Below, in pieces: positions 1 through 9,225 of a DNA stretch of 41,239 nt. The DNA comes from an uncultured Pelagibacteraceae bacterium. GTDB lineage: Bacteria > Pseudomonadota > Alphaproteobacteria > Pelagibacterales > Pelagibacteraceae. Every line of letters begins with the position of its first letter. The stretch's first letter is position 1. The translations under genes were made by a program, and so were the position numbers. The notes beneath the pieces are model-generated. The model was not told the origin of the DNA. It made no database searches and was given only the letters and a program-made list of their open reading frames with translations. The stretch covers positions 1 to 41,239 of the forward strand of contig CABYXQ010000006.1 of NCBI GenBank assembly GCA_902522915.1, given 5' to 3'.

Positions 1-647
1 CCTTGATATTTGGTTCATCCGGATTAGTTGGCGGACACCTTCTTAATAAATTAATTCAAAATAATAATTATAGTAAAATTAAAGTGTTTATTCGTTCAGA
101 GCTCAAAATTAATGACTCTAAATTAGATATCATAAAAACTGATTTTAATAATTTAGAAAATCACAGAGAGGAAATAAAAGGTGATGATTGTTTTTTTTGT
201 ATTGGTACAACAAAAAAAAATTCACCTGATAAAAATGAATATAGAAGAGTTGAACTTGATATTCCTAAAGAAATAGCTCAAATCGCAAAATCAAACTCAG
301 TAAACTCATTTGCTTTTGTCTCATCTGGATATGCTGATGCTAAAAGTTCTGGAGATTATTTGAAATTTAAAGGTTTAGTAGAGGAAGAATTAAAAAATTT
401 AAATTTTTCTAGACTAGCAATAATGAGACCCTCTTTTTTAATAGGAGACAGAAAAGAGGAGAGAGTTGGAGAAAAAATTGGCATCTTTTTATTTAAAATG
501 CTTTCTCCTTTGTTTTTAGGACCTTTAAAAAAAATGAAACCAATTCAATCTGAAATCGTTGCAAGAGCAATGATCAGAGCTACAAATGAAAACTTAGAAA
601 AAAATATTTTCGAGTCGAACGAAATCGTTGAATTAGTTTTAAACTAA
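1..647 (+). CDS. NAD(P)-binding atypical SDR oxidoreductase (5' partial)
   Basis: The reading frame is open from the left edge, so the N-terminus lies outside the window; the TTG at position 3 is probably an internal leucine. The first residues form a Rossmann beta-alpha-beta turn (FGSSGLVGGHLL), and a YxxxK motif (YLKFK) follows the ASSGYADAKS stretch, as in YbjT/HTATIP2-like atypical short-chain dehydrogenases. About 214 residues are visible, close to full length for that group. It is likely a soluble NAD(P)-dependent reductase or quinone-binding protein; the substrate cannot be read from sequence. It converges on the next gene and overlaps its 3' end by 9 bases. Confidence 0.75.
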   Translation, partial: LIFGSSGLVGGHLLNKLIQNNNYSKIKVFIRSELKINDSKLDIIKTDFNNLENHREEIKGDDCFFCIGTTKKNSPDKNEYRRVELDIPKEIAQIAKSNSVNSFAFVSSGYADAKSSGDYLKFKGLVEEELKNLNFSRLAIMRPSFLIGDRKEERVGEKIGIFLFKMLSPLFLGPLKKMKPIQSEIVARAMIRATNENLEKNIFESNEIVELVLN

Positions 648-1661
648 CCCTAATCTCACAACAGACCTAGCAGTTTCGGCCATGCAACCTTTTGCAGGTT
701 TAAATTTTAACCCCAATAAATCCTCAGCATAATTGGTGTCGGTTTGCATTGTGATCTCAAGGTCTGGAATCATTGTTTTGGCACTTGAGTCCAAGTAACT
801 AAATAATTTAACCATAAAATTTGGTAGATGTTTTTTTGGAAGTTTTTTTGCATATTCAGGCATTGCTTCAGCCATAATTTGAGAAAGTTCAATAAGTGTT
901 TTTACTTCTTTTCCGACAATTAATCTTCTTCCGCCAACTTTATTGTTCTTAATACAAGCAACATGAGCTTTTGCTACGTCTTGAACATCAGAAATTAAAA
1001 CTCCCCACTTCGGTGCTGCTGGAAATTTACCTTTTAAAAACTGTCTAACATATTCAATTGAAGTTCCTCCTTTTTTATCTAGCGCATCACCAAATACTCC
1101 ACCAGGACAAATAGTAGTCAATTTATTCTTTAATCCCTTGCATTCCATTAATTCCCAAGCAAGTCTTTCAGCTTTTGTTTTTGACAAGAAGTAGTCGGTC
1201 ACTCCCTTGGTCCAATTTTCATCTGTCCAATCATTTTCTCCAAATGTGTAAGGGTTACTTCTGTTGGGTTTTCTAAACATTGCAACAATGGAAGAAGTTT
1301 TAATTATCTGTTCTACATTTGAATTCAAGCCAGCATTTAAAACTCTCAACGTTCCATCAACAGCAGGCGCTAATAAACTATCTCTATTATTTGAAACTTT
1401 ATAAGGGAAAGGTGAAGCAATGTGTAGTATATATTTGCAGCCTTGAGCCGCTTCATTCCATCCATCATCTTTCAATAGATCCAATTCAACAAATGTTAAA
1501 TTATCTATTGGAGCGTACTTAGATATAGTTTCTTTTGTTTGGTCGATTAAACTAGTATTTCTTATTGTTCCTAAAACTTCATAGCCTGAATTTAATAATT
1601 CAATTGCAGTATGTTTAGCTATCCAACCACTTATGCCAGTGAGTAATACTTTTTCAGACAT
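639..1661 (-). CDS. extended SDR, dihydroflavonol-4-reductase-like
   Basis: A 340-residue extended short-chain dehydrogenase/epimerase. An N-terminal Rossmann motif (TGISGWIAKH, residues 8-17), a serine pair at about 123-124 and the catalytic Tyr157-x3-Lys161 pair (YFLSK) are all visible. The overall form (LHIASPF, EASS-like strand, EDW segment) resembles the dihydroflavonol-4-reductase/cinnamoyl-CoA reductase branch, which reduces aldehydes or ketones with NADPH; the physiological substrate in a marine bacterium is unknown. Its ATG follows the trxB stop directly with no gap, so it is almost certainly the second gene of a trxB transcript. Family call is firm; substrate is not. Confidence 0.85.
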   Translation of the reverse strand: MSEKVLLTGISGWIAKHTAIELLNSGYEVLGTIRNTSLIDQTKETISKYAPIDNLTFVELDLLKDDGWNEAAQGCKYILHIASPFPYKVSNNRDSLLAPAVDGTLRVLNAGLNSNVEQIIKTSSIVAMFRKPNRSNPYTFGENDWTDENWTKGVTDYFLSKTKAERLAWELMECKGLKNKLTTICPGGVFGDALDKKGGTSIEYVRQFLKGKFPAAPKWGVLISDVQDVAKAHVACIKNNKVGGRRLIVGKEVKTLIELSQIMAEAMPEYAKKLPKKHLPNFMVKLFSYLDSSAKTMIPDLEITMQTDTNYAEDLLGLKFKPAKGCMAETARSVVRLGLV

Positions 1662-2609
1662 TTAACTGTGTGAAAGATGTTTTTCAGCTTCTAAAGCTGC
1701 CATACATCCCATTCCAGCAGCTGTAACTGCTTGCCTAAATGTTTTGTCCTTAACATCTCCAGCAGCATAAACGCCTGGCACATTAGTCTCAGTTGAGTCT
1801 GGTTTTGTAATTAAATAACCTTCGTTATCCATATCTAATTGTTCTTTGAACAAAGAGGTAGCTGGGTCATGACCAATAGCAATAAACACTCCATCAAGTT
1901 TTAGTTCTTCAATATTGTTTGTTTTAACATTTTTGATTTTTATTCCTTTTACATTTTTGGGCTCTTTCTCACCTATTACATCCTCAACAACGGAGTCCCA
2001 GATAATTTCTATTTTTTTGTTTTCCATCAATTTTTTCTGAAGCATTTTTTCAGCTCGCAAACTATCACGTCTGTGGATCAATTTAACTTTTGATGCAAAT
2101 TTTGTAAGAAACATTGCTTCTTCAACAGCAGCGTTACCACCACCTACAACCGCTACCTCTTTTTCTTTAAAGAAAAAACCATCACACGTAGCGCATGCAG
2201 AAACTCCAAAACCTCTAAATTCTTGTTCTGATTTTAGATTTAGCCACCTTGCCTGAGCACCTGTCGAAATTATTATGCTGTCCGCAGTGTATTTTTGACC
2301 ACTATCACCAACAGCTTCAAAAGGAGTAGATTTTAAATTTACTGATCCAATATGATCCTCTATCATTTCTGTGCCTACAGCTTTAGCTTGTTCTTTCATT
2401 TGATCCATTAGCCAAGGACCTTGAATTACGTCTGCAAATCCTGGAAAATTTTCAACGTCAGTTGTTGTAGTCAATTGTCCACCAGGTTCTGAACCATATA
2501 CCAAAATAGGATTTAACATCGCGCGAGCTGCATAAACTGCAGCAGTGTATCCGGCTGGACCGGATCCAATTATTAACACTTTTGTGTGTTTAGTTGGATT
2601 TTGACTCAT
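1662..2609 (-). CDS. trxB: thioredoxin-disulfide reductase
   Basis: A 315-residue flavoprotein that moves electrons from NADPH via FAD to thioredoxin in the cytoplasm. Visible: the FAD dinucleotide motif GSGPAG (residues 15-20), GGQLTTTTDVENFPGF, the redox-active CATC (Cys139 and Cys142), the NADPH-binding GGGNAAVEEA near residue 156, and the C-terminal AGDVKD FAD motif. Length is normal for low-molecular-weight bacterial TrxB. The gene is divergent from the ELM1-family gene with only 21 bases between start codons, and is followed without gap by an SDR reductase. Nothing is missing. Confidence 0.97.
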   Translation of the reverse strand: MSQNPTKHTKVLIIGSGPAGYTAAVYAARAMLNPILVYGSEPGGQLTTTTDVENFPGFADVIQGPWLMDQMKEQAKAVGTEMIEDHIGSVNLKSTPFEAVGDSGQKYTADSIIISTGAQARWLNLKSEQEFRGFGVSACATCDGFFFKEKEVAVVGGGNAAVEEAMFLTKFASKVKLIHRRDSLRAEKMLQKKLMENKKIEIIWDSVVEDVIGEKEPKNVKGIKIKNVKTNNIEELKLDGVFIAIGHDPATSLFKEQLDMDNEGYLITKPDSTETNVPGVYAAGDVKDKTFRQAVTAAGMGCMAALEAEKHLSHS

Positions 2610-2630
2610 ATCAAAGCTATATAGTGATTA
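2597..2630. promoter_or_regulatory. shared divergent promoter region, trxB / ELM1-like
   Basis: Between the two start codons there are 21 bases with a palindromic TATATA at 2618-2623, lying 8 bases from the trxB ATG and 7 bases from the plus-strand ATG. On the plus strand TTGGAT at 2594-2599 lies 18 bases upstream, inside trxB. The same TATATA could act as the -10 in both directions, giving very short or absent leaders. This is read from the sequence only. Confidence 0.4.
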
Positions 2631-3575
2631 ATGTCTAAATTAAAAGGTATTTTATTAACTCAGGGAATGCATGGTATGATAAGCCAAGTAGAAGGCTTAG
2701 CTAAAGCTTTAGATTTAGATTTCACACACCATACAGTTGAACTAAATAGTTTTTGGAAAATGATCCCTCCAAAGTTAACCCCTATTTCTCAAAATGTTTA
2801 TAAAAAAATTAACCAAAATGAGTTTGATGTCATAATTTCTTGTGGCCGTAAAAGTGTTATTCCATCAATTCACTTAAAAAATATAGCTAGTAGAAAAGTA
2901 TTTAATATTCATATTCAAGATCCAAAAGTAGATCTAAATCATTTTGATTTTATAGTTGCTCCAGAGCATGACTCTTTAGATGGTCTAAATGTCATTAATA
3001 CTAAGGGTGCTATTCATTATCTTACTGAAAATGAAATTAGTGAAAATAAAGATTACCTAAAATCATTTATTAAAAATGATGAAAGGAAAATTTGGACCTT
3101 AATTATGGGTGGGCCAACTAAATATTATGATTATTCAACTAAGAATATGAAGAATATTTTTACCAGTCTATATAAATTATTTAAAAAGCATGATTTTCAA
3201 TTAGTTGTAATTCCGTCAATGAGAACACCAATTAATACCATTCATCATGCTAAAGAATTTTTTGGAGATAATCACACTGTAATAATGGATGTTGACAAAA
3301 AAGCATATTTATCTGCTCTTGCAATAGCAGAAAAAATTGTAGTTACGTGCGATTCAAGTTCAATGATTTCAGAAGTAGCTTTAACTGGAAAACCAATTTA
3401 TATAGCAAGTATTTTACCAAAAAAAAACGATACAAGATTTCAAAGATTTCGAAATTTATTTAGAGAATTAAATATAACTAGAAATTTAGGTGAAGAAGTG
3501 GAAAATTGGAACTATCAAAAATTAAATGAAACGAGTAGAGTAGCAAATATTATTAATCAAAAAATTAATTCTTAA
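2631..3575 (+). CDS. ELM1 (mitochondrial fission) family protein, GT-B-like
   Basis: A 314-residue member of the ELM1/DUF1022 family. The matching signature is the run of a GRKSV segment, HIQDP, then FDFIVAPEHD and a NVINTKGAIH strand, followed by a glycosyltransferase-like second half with GGPTKYY and a CDSSSMISEVALTGKP loop resembling the nucleotide-sugar binding region of GT-B folds. Plant ELM1 recruits the fission dynamin DRP3A to mitochondria; bacterial homologues, mostly alphaproteobacterial, have no established role. No signal peptide or membrane segment is seen. The next gene starts in the TAATG overlap of its stop, so the two are co-transcribed and probably translationally coupled. 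Confidence 0.8.
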   Translation: MSKLKGILLTQGMHGMISQVEGLAKALDLDFTHHTVELNSFWKMIPPKLTPISQNVYKKINQNEFDVIISCGRKSVIPSIHLKNIASRKVFNIHIQDPKVDLNHFDFIVAPEHDSLDGLNVINTKGAIHYLTENEISENKDYLKSFIKNDERKIWTLIMGGPTKYYDYSTKNMKNIFTSLYKLFKKHDFQLVVIPSMRTPINTIHHAKEFFGDNHTVIMDVDKKAYLSALAIAEKIVVTCDSSSMISEVALTGKPIYIASILPKKNDTRFQRFRNLFRELNITRNLGEEVENWNYQKLNETSRVANIINQKINS

Positions 3576-4237
3576 TGTCATTTTTAAACTCAATTCAAAA
3601 TCAATCAAAAAAACATGAGTTCCCTTTTGATCATTGGGAGTATAACAACGCGTTAACAGGTGATGCAATAAAAGAAATAGTTAAAGCTGATATTCCAGAT
3701 GTTAGCAAGCATAATCTAAATTATGATGGAACAAGAGCAATCGATGGTGGTGCGGCTGAGTTTAGAGAAGGGATAGCGTCTGGCGGTGAAGCAATTAAAT
3801 TTAGATGCTTTGTAACTAAAAAAAATGAAAAACAATTTCCAAACTTAGTTAAATTTATTAACGAACTACAATCTAAAGAAGTACATGAGACTATTTCGAA
3901 AATGATTAATAAAGATTTATCAAATTCACATGTACGAGTTGAAGTTATTTGTGATCGAGAGGGTTTTTGGTTAAAGCCTCATTGTGATATTAAAGAAAAA
4001 CTAATGTCAGGCTTAATATTTGTAAATAATACCAATGAATCTGAAGATTTAGGCACAGACTTTTATAATGAAAAACTAGAAAAAGTTAAAACTGTTCCAT
4101 ATAAAAATAACTATGGGTACATGTTTACAAGTGGACCTAATACTTGGCATGGTATGGAAAAGAAAAAAATACTTAAAGAAAGACGATGTATACAGGTAAA
4201 TTATGTTACTTTTAAAACAGATTGGAAGGTGAAATAG
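3575..4237 (+). CDS. probable 2-oxoglutarate/Fe(II)-dependent oxygenase
   Basis: A 220-residue protein with the layout of a small 2OG-Fe(II) dioxygenase: His136-x-Asp138 (PHCDIKEKL) after a beta strand, a GLIFVNN strand, distal His192 in TSGPNTWHGM, and an arginine pair at 203-204 (KERRCIQVNY) placed where the 2-oxoglutarate carboxylate is bound. These are the usual iron ligands and co-substrate residue; substrate is unknown and could be a protein, lipid or sugar. It overlaps the ELM1-family stop by one base, pointing to a shared pathway. It converges on carB with one base between stops. The fold call rests on motif order, not on a search. Confidence 0.65.
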   Translation: MSFLNSIQNQSKKHEFPFDHWEYNNALTGDAIKEIVKADIPDVSKHNLNYDGTRAIDGGAAEFREGIASGGEAIKFRCFVTKKNEKQFPNLVKFINELQSKEVHETISKMINKDLSNSHVRVEVICDREGFWLKPHCDIKEKLMSGLIFVNNTNESEDLGTDFYNEKLEKVKTVPYKNNYGYMFTSGPNTWHGMEKKKILKERRCIQVNYVTFKTDWKVK

Positions 4238-4238
4238 T

Positions 4239-7200
4239 TTATATATCTTGAAGAGATGTGACCTCTAATTTTTTAGTTTTAAGTGAGTTTATAGCTTCCA
4301 AGCAAGCTTGTGCAGTTGACATATTGGTACAATAGGGAACTTTATTTTTAAGTGCCGCTCTTCTAATGGCGATCGCATCACTAACTCTATGTTTTCTGTT
4401 TCCTCCGCCCGTATTAATAACAAGTGCAATTTTTTTTGAATCTAAGACATCAACTATATGTGGAGATCCAGTGCTTACTTTATTAATAATTCTACATTTC
4501 ATCCCATGTTTTTGAATATATTCAGCAGTTCCTCTAGTTGCACATAAAGAGAAATTTAATTTAATCAGTTGTTTTGCTAAATCAATCCCTTCGTCTTTAT
4601 GGGAGTTTTTCAAAGATACGAATGCGAGCCCTTGCTTTGGTAATGAGTTAGAAGCACCAATTTGGCTTTTAGCGAATGCCATTCCAAAGCTTTTATCAAA
4701 ACCCATAACTTCACCAGTTGATTTCATTTCAGGACCTAAAAGTAAATCACTATTTGGAAACTTATTAAAAGGAAATACAGCTTCTTTAACTGCATACATG
4801 TCTTTAGATTTATCCTTTAAATTAAACTTAGATAATTTTTCACCAGCCATAACACGCGATGCAATTTTGGCAAGAGGAAGACCTTTTGCTTTTGAGACAA
4901 AAGGTACTGTTCTACTTGCTCTAGGATTTACTTCAATTACATAAATTTCATCTTTTTTGATTGCAAATTGAACATTCATAAAACCTTTAACTTTTAAAGC
5001 TAAAGCTAATTTTTTAGTTTGGTTTTCGATTTCTTTTATTAAAAACGGTTTAATTGATACAGGGGGCAAACTACAAGCAGAGTCTCCTGAGTGAATTCCA
5101 GCCTCCTCTATATGCTGCATAATTCCTGCAACATGAACTTGTTTTCCATCAGATATTGCATCAACATCAACCTCCATTGCATGATCAATAAATTTATCGA
5201 TTAAAATTGGATTTTCTTCTGCTGCTTTAAATGCTTCCTCAACAAATTGTTTAAGTTGTTTTTTTTCATGAACAATTTCCATAGCTCTTCCACCTAAAAC
5301 GTAAGAAGGTCTAACCATTAAAGGTAAGCCAATTTTTTCAGCTATTTTGATTGCCTGCTTAAATGTTTTAGCAATTCCACTTTTTGCTTGTCTTAATTTT
5401 AATTTATGAAGAAGATTTCTAAATCTGTCCCTGTCTTCAGCTAAATCTATGGATGTGTATTGAGTCCCTAAAATTGGGAGATTGTTGTCATGTAAAAATT
5501 TGGCAAGTTTAATTGGAGTTTGCCCACCAAATTGAGCAATGATGCCTATTAGATTTCCTTTTTCTTTTTCTTTTTTTATTATATTAAAAACATATTCTTC
5601 TTTAAGTGGCTCAAAATAAAGACGATCACTTGTGTCGTAATCTGTTGAAACAGTTTCAGGGTTACAATTAACCATGATTGTCTCAAAACCAGCGTCTTTT
5701 AATGAAAAACTTGCCTGACAACAGCAATAATCAAACTCTATTCCTTGTCCAATTCTGTTTGGTCCTCCTCCTAGAATAATGATTTTTTTTCTAACAGATG
5801 GATCCGCTTCACATTCTGAATTAATTGAGAAATTTCTTTGATATGTAGAATACATATAAGGTGTAAAAGATTTAAACTCAGCCGCACAAGTATCAACTTT
5901 TTTAAAAACTGGCAAAACTTTAAGTGCTGATCTCTTTCGCCTTACAATATCTTCAGAGAGATTCGTTATCTCTGCTAATTTTTTATCAGAAAAACCAATT
6001 GATTTAATTAAATTAAATTGATTGAAATCTTTTGGTAGACCTTTATTTTTAATTTTTATTTCACTATCTACTATTTCTTTAATTTGCTCTAAGAACCATG
6101 GGTCAATTTTAGATAATGCAAATATTCTATTCAAATTAACCTTTTTTCTTATTGCCTCAGCAACAAGCAAAATTTTATTTGGAATATTTTCTTTAAGTTT
6201 TTTTTCAATTTGTTTTTTGTTAAGATTAAATATTCTATCTAATCCTGAAAAACCAGTTTCAAGAGATACTAAAGCTTTTTGAAGAGACTCTTTAAAGTTT
6301 CTACCTATTGCCATTGCTTCGCCAACTGATTTCATTGAAGTGCCTAAAATTGCAGATGAAGTAGAAAATTTTTCAAAAGTAAATCTTGGAATTTTCGTTA
6401 CCACGTAATCAATGCTAGGCTCAAATGAGGCTGGTGTTACTTTGGTAATTTCATTTTTTAATTCATCCAGAGTATAACCAACAGCAAGTTTAGCAGCAAC
6501 TTTTGCAATTGGAAATCCAGTCGCTTTTGATGCAAGAGCTGATGATCTTGATACTCTTGGATTCATTTCAATTATAACCATTCGACCATTTTTTGGATTG
6601 ATTGCAAATTGTACATTTGATCCACCTGTCTCAACTCCAATTTTTCTTAAACATGCAATAGAGGCATTTCTCATTACTTGGTATTCTTTATCAGTAAGTG
6701 TAAGAGCAGGAGCTACAGTAACCGAATCTCCTGTATGTATTCCCATTGGGTCAACATTTTCAATTGAACAAATAATTATACAGTTGTCTTTTTTATCTCT
6801 TATAACTTCCATTTCGAATTCTTTCCAACCCTCTAAGCATTCCTCAACCAAAACTTGACTAACAGGGGACTCGTGCAATCCACTTTTAATAATCTTTAAA
6901 TAATCTTTTTTATTTTTAGCTATTCCTCCGCCTAAGCCCCCAAGCGTAAATGCTGGTCTAATAATTGCAGGTAGTCCAATTTTTTTTAAAACTTTTGATG
7001 CTTGATTAATATTATTAATAATTTCCGATTTAGGTAAATCTAAACCAATATCAATCATATTTTTTCTAAATTTCTTTCTATCCTCTGCATTAGCAATCGC
7101 TTTAGAGTTTGCTCCTATGAGTTCAATTTTATATTTTTTTAAAATTCCTTTTTTCTCAGCTTCCATAGCCAAGTTAAGAGCCGTTTGACCACCCATTGTT

Positions 7201-7463
7201 GGTAAAATCGCATCTGGTTTTTCTTTTTTAAGAATTTTTTCTAAAACCTCTAAAGTAATGGGTTCTATATAAGTTTTATCAGCAACATCAGGATCGGTCA
7301 TAATAGTTGCTGGATTTGAGTTAATTAAAATAACTTTGTAACCCTCATCTCTTAAGGCTTTACAAGCTTGCGTTCCTGAATAATCAAATTCACAAGCTTG
7401 ACCAATAATAATTGGTCCAGCCCCAACAACTAATATTTTTTTAAGATCTTTTCTTTTTGGCAT
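4239..7463 (-). CDS. carB: carbamoyl-phosphate synthase large subunit
   Basis: A 1074-residue subunit that makes carbamoyl phosphate from bicarbonate, ammonia and two ATP, feeding arginine and pyrimidine synthesis. The internal duplication is clear: the first half starts with [18 protein letters not shown], the second at about residue 558 with [16 protein letters not shown], and each carries an ATP-grasp core ([18 protein letters not shown] and [18 protein letters not shown]). The last ~130 residues form the MGS-like allosteric domain ([14 protein letters not shown]). Length matches the family. The start overlaps the carA 3' end by 23 bases, consistent with a coupled carAB operon. Confidence 0.98.
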   Translation of the reverse strand: MPKRKDLKKILVVGAGPIIIGQACEFDYSGTQACKALRDEGYKVILINSNPATIMTDPDVADKTYIEPITLEVLEKILKKEKPDAILPTMGGQTALNLAMEAEKKGILKKYKIELIGANSKAIANAEDRKKFRKNMIDIGLDLPKSEIINNINQASKVLKKIGLPAIIRPAFTLGGLGGGIAKNKKDYLKIIKSGLHESPVSQVLVEECLEGWKEFEMEVIRDKKDNCIIICSIENVDPMGIHTGDSVTVAPALTLTDKEYQVMRNASIACLRKIGVETGGSNVQFAINPKNGRMVIIEMNPRVSRSSALASKATGFPIAKVAAKLAVGYTLDELKNEITKVTPASFEPSIDYVVTKIPRFTFEKFSTSSAILGTSMKSVGEAMAIGRNFKESLQKALVSLETGFSGLDRIFNLNKKQIEKKLKENIPNKILLVAEAIRKKVNLNRIFALSKIDPWFLEQIKEIVDSEIKIKNKGLPKDFNQFNLIKSIGFSDKKLAEITNLSEDIVRRKRSALKVLPVFKKVDTCAAEFKSFTPYMYSTYQRNFSINSECEADPSVRKKIIILGGGPNRIGQGIEFDYCCCQASFSLKDAGFETIMVNCNPETVSTDYDTSDRLYFEPLKEEYVFNIIKKEKEKGNLIGIIAQFGGQTPIKLAKFLHDNNLPILGTQYTSIDLAEDRDRFRNLLHKLKLRQAKSGIAKTFKQAIKIAEKIGLPLMVRPSYVLGGRAMEIVHEKKQLKQFVEEAFKAAEENPILIDKFIDHAMEVDVDAISDGKQVHVAGIMQHIEEAGIHSGDSACSLPPVSIKPFLIKEIENQTKKLALALKVKGFMNVQFAIKKDEIYVIEVNPRASRTVPFVSKAKGLPLAKIASRVMAGEKLSKFNLKDKSKDMYAVKEAVFPFNKFPNSDLLLGPEMKSTGEVMGFDKSFGMAFAKSQIGASNSLPKQGLAFVSLKNSHKDEGIDLAKQLIKLNFSLCATRGTAEYIQKHGMKCRIINKVSTGSPHIVDVLDSKKIALVINTGGGNRKHRVSDAIAIRRAALKNKVPYCTNMSTAQACLEAINSLKTKKLEVTSLQDI

Positions 7464-8637
7464 TTTTTTTCATGTTATTAATAAATTCTTGAAACAGATA
7501 AACACTATCTTGTGGTCCAGGGTTTGACTCAGGATGGTATTGAACTGAAAACACTGGTTTATTTTTTAATTTTATACCTTCAATAGTATTATCAAATAAA
7601 GACTTATGTGTAATTTTAATATTTTTGGGAAGATTTTCTTCAACTACTACAAAACCATGATTTTGACTGGTGATCTCTACATTGTCATGGATTAAATTTT
7701 TAACAGGGTGATTTGCACCTCTATGTCCCAACTTCATTTTTTTTGTTTTACCACCCAACGCTAATGCAAGTATCTGATGACCAAGACAAATACCAAATAG
7801 GGGTATTTTTTTTTTAATTAAATCTTTGATTATATTAATTGCATATCTTCCAGTTGCTGCCGGATCTCCAGGACCATTTGATAAAAATATACCATTCGGT
7901 TTAAGGGCTATTATTTTTTCAGCAGAGGTTTTACATGAAACTACAGTAACTTTACATTTAAAGTCAGAAAAATATCGCAAAATATTTTTCTTTATTCCAT
8001 AATCTATAGCAACTACATGAAAGGAATTTTTATTGTTTTTTTTGTAACCTATTTGTTTTTTCCAAGTTTTAAGTCCCTTCCAAATATAATTTTTTTTAGT
8101 GGTTACTTTCTCAGCAAGATCTAAGTTTTTAAGTCCACTCCACTTTATTGTGGAGTTAGTTATTTTATTAATATTAAATTTTCCTTTTTTTGAAAAAGTA
8201 ATTGTTCCTTTTGGAGCACCTTTATCTCTTATAAAATTAGTTAAACTTCTGGTATCTAAACCTGTGATGCCAACTATTTTATGTCTTTTAAGCCATGAAT
8301 CTAAATGTTGAAAAGATCTATAGTTTGATGGAGATGTTATATCTGAATTAAAAATTACTCCTTTAGTCCATATTTTATCAGACTCGAAATCTTCCTTATT
8401 AGTTCCAACATTTCCAATATGAGGAAATGTAAAGTTTATAATCTGTCCAGCATAAGAAGGATCAGAAATGATTTCTTGATATCCTGTTAATGAAGTATTG
8501 AAGCAAACTTCACCAGTAGCCTCTCCCTGGTACCCAATCCCAATACCTTTAAAAACCTTTTTGTTTTCAAGAACTAGAACGCCTGTATTAATTTGTGAAA
8601 TTTTTTTTGAGTTAGTTTTTTTTGCTTTTTTGATCAA
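7441..8637 (-). CDS. carA: carbamoyl-phosphate synthase small (glutaminase) subunit
   Basis: A 398-residue glutamine amidotransferase subunit that releases ammonia for CarB. The class I triad is present: Cys284 in FGICLGHQ, His368 and Glu370 in [10 protein letters not shown]. The N-terminal half carries the CPSase-specific domain ([28 protein letters not shown]). The start is TTG at 8637; an in-frame TAA lies directly upstream (8638-8640) and no ATG follows early, so no better start exists. The N-terminus has a lysine-rich extension of about 15 residues before the conserved [11 protein letters not shown]. It heads the carAB operon, with a promoter and a palindrome just upstream. Confidence 0.97.
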   Translation of the reverse strand: MIKKAKKTNSKKISQINTGVLVLENKKVFKGIGIGYQGEATGEVCFNTSLTGYQEIISDPSYAGQIINFTFPHIGNVGTNKEDFESDKIWTKGVIFNSDITSPSNYRSFQHLDSWLKRHKIVGITGLDTRSLTNFIRDKGAPKGTITFSKKGKFNINKITNSTIKWSGLKNLDLAEKVTTKKNYIWKGLKTWKKQIGYKKNNKNSFHVVAIDYGIKKNILRYFSDFKCKVTVVSCKTSAEKIIALKPNGIFLSNGPGDPAATGRYAINIIKDLIKKKIPLFGICLGHQILALALGGKTKKMKLGHRGANHPVKNLIHDNVEITSQNHGFVVVEENLPKNIKITHKSLFDNTIEGIKLKNKPVFSVQYHPESNPGPQDSVYLFQEFINNMKKNAKKKRS

Positions 8638-8641
8638 TTAC

Positions 8642-8653
8642 AACTCATGAGTT
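8642..8653. repeat. perfect 12-base palindrome at the carA start site
   Basis: AACTCATGAGTT is its own reverse complement. It sits 4 bases upstream of the carA start codon and over the predicted transcription start. On the carA strand it contains an ATG that opens a 4-codon frame whose TGA overlaps the TTG start of carA. It may be an operator or a minor hairpin; function is not shown. Confidence 0.45.
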
Positions 8654-8658
8654 AAAGG

Positions 8659-8687
8659 TTATTACAATAATTGCTTTATTATCGCAA
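8659..8687 (-). promoter_or_regulatory. sigma70-type promoter of carAB
   Basis: On the minus strand TTGCGA (8687-8682) and TAATAA (8664-8659) are separated by 17 bases. Initiation would fall near 8651, leaving a leader of about 14 bases before the TTG start. The palindrome AACTCATGAGTT (8642-8653) covers the predicted start site, a natural place for a regulator. Confidence 0.5.
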
Positions 8688-8727
8688 GAGAGATGTAATA
8701 TAAAATTGTAAAAAAACAATTTTTCTT

Positions 8728-8755
8728 TTGAAGAATTTTTTCTTTGCAGTAAATT
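8728..8755 (+). promoter_or_regulatory. candidate promoter of yqeY-dnaG
   Basis: TTGAAG (8728-8733) and TAAATT (8750-8755) are 16 bases apart. The ATG of yqeY is 8 bases beyond the -10, so the transcript would start at or within two bases of the start codon. No Shine-Dalgarno is present before that ATG, which agrees with leaderless initiation. Confidence 0.4.
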
Positions 8756-8763
8756 AAAAAATT

Positions 8764-9225
8764 ATGCCTCTAAAAGAAACCATCGAAACAGAATACAAAA
8801 GTGCTTTAAAATCGAAAGATAAAACTAAGATATCAACCTATAGGTTAATATTATCATCAATTAAAGATTTAGACATTATTAACAGGTCTGGACCTAATAA
8901 AAAAGATACTGATGATGAGGATATAAAAAAACTTTTGAAAAAAATGGTAAAGCAAAGAGCCGAATCAATTGATATTTATAAGAAAAATAACAGAGGAGAT
9001 CTTTTAGAAGTTGAGCAAAATGAATATGATATTTTGTGCAGTTTTCTACCAAATCAACTTGGTGATGAGGAAACTAAAAAAATCTGTAATGAAATAATCA
9101 TAAAAGTTGGTGCTAATTCAGTTAAAGATATGGGCAAAGTAATGGGTGAATTGAAAAAAAATCATGCTGATGAAATTGATTTTGCTAAGGCTGGCCCATT
9201 AATTAGGGATTTGTTGAATAAATAA
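8764..9225 (+). CDS. yqeY: GatB/YqeY domain protein
   Basis: A 153-residue YqeY family protein, related to the C-terminal tRNA-binding tail of GatB/GatE amidotransferase subunits. It opens with a LKETIETEYKSALKSKDKTKISTYRL-type helical region, then EDIKKLLKKMVKQRAESIDIYKKNNR, and closes with the helical DMGKVMGELKKNHADEIDFAKAGPLI segment typical of the family. It is cytoplasmic and helical; a tRNA or amidotransferase link is suspected for the family but not established. In many alphaproteobacteria it lies between carA and dnaG, as here. Its stop overlaps the dnaG start (TAATG), so the two are coupled. Confidence 0.9.
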   Translation: MPLKETIETEYKSALKSKDKTKISTYRLILSSIKDLDIINRSGPNKKDTDDEDIKKLLKKMVKQRAESIDIYKKNNRGDLLEVEQNEYDILCSFLPNQLGDEETKKICNEIIIKVGANSVKDMGKVMGELKKNHADEIDFAKAGPLIRDLLNK

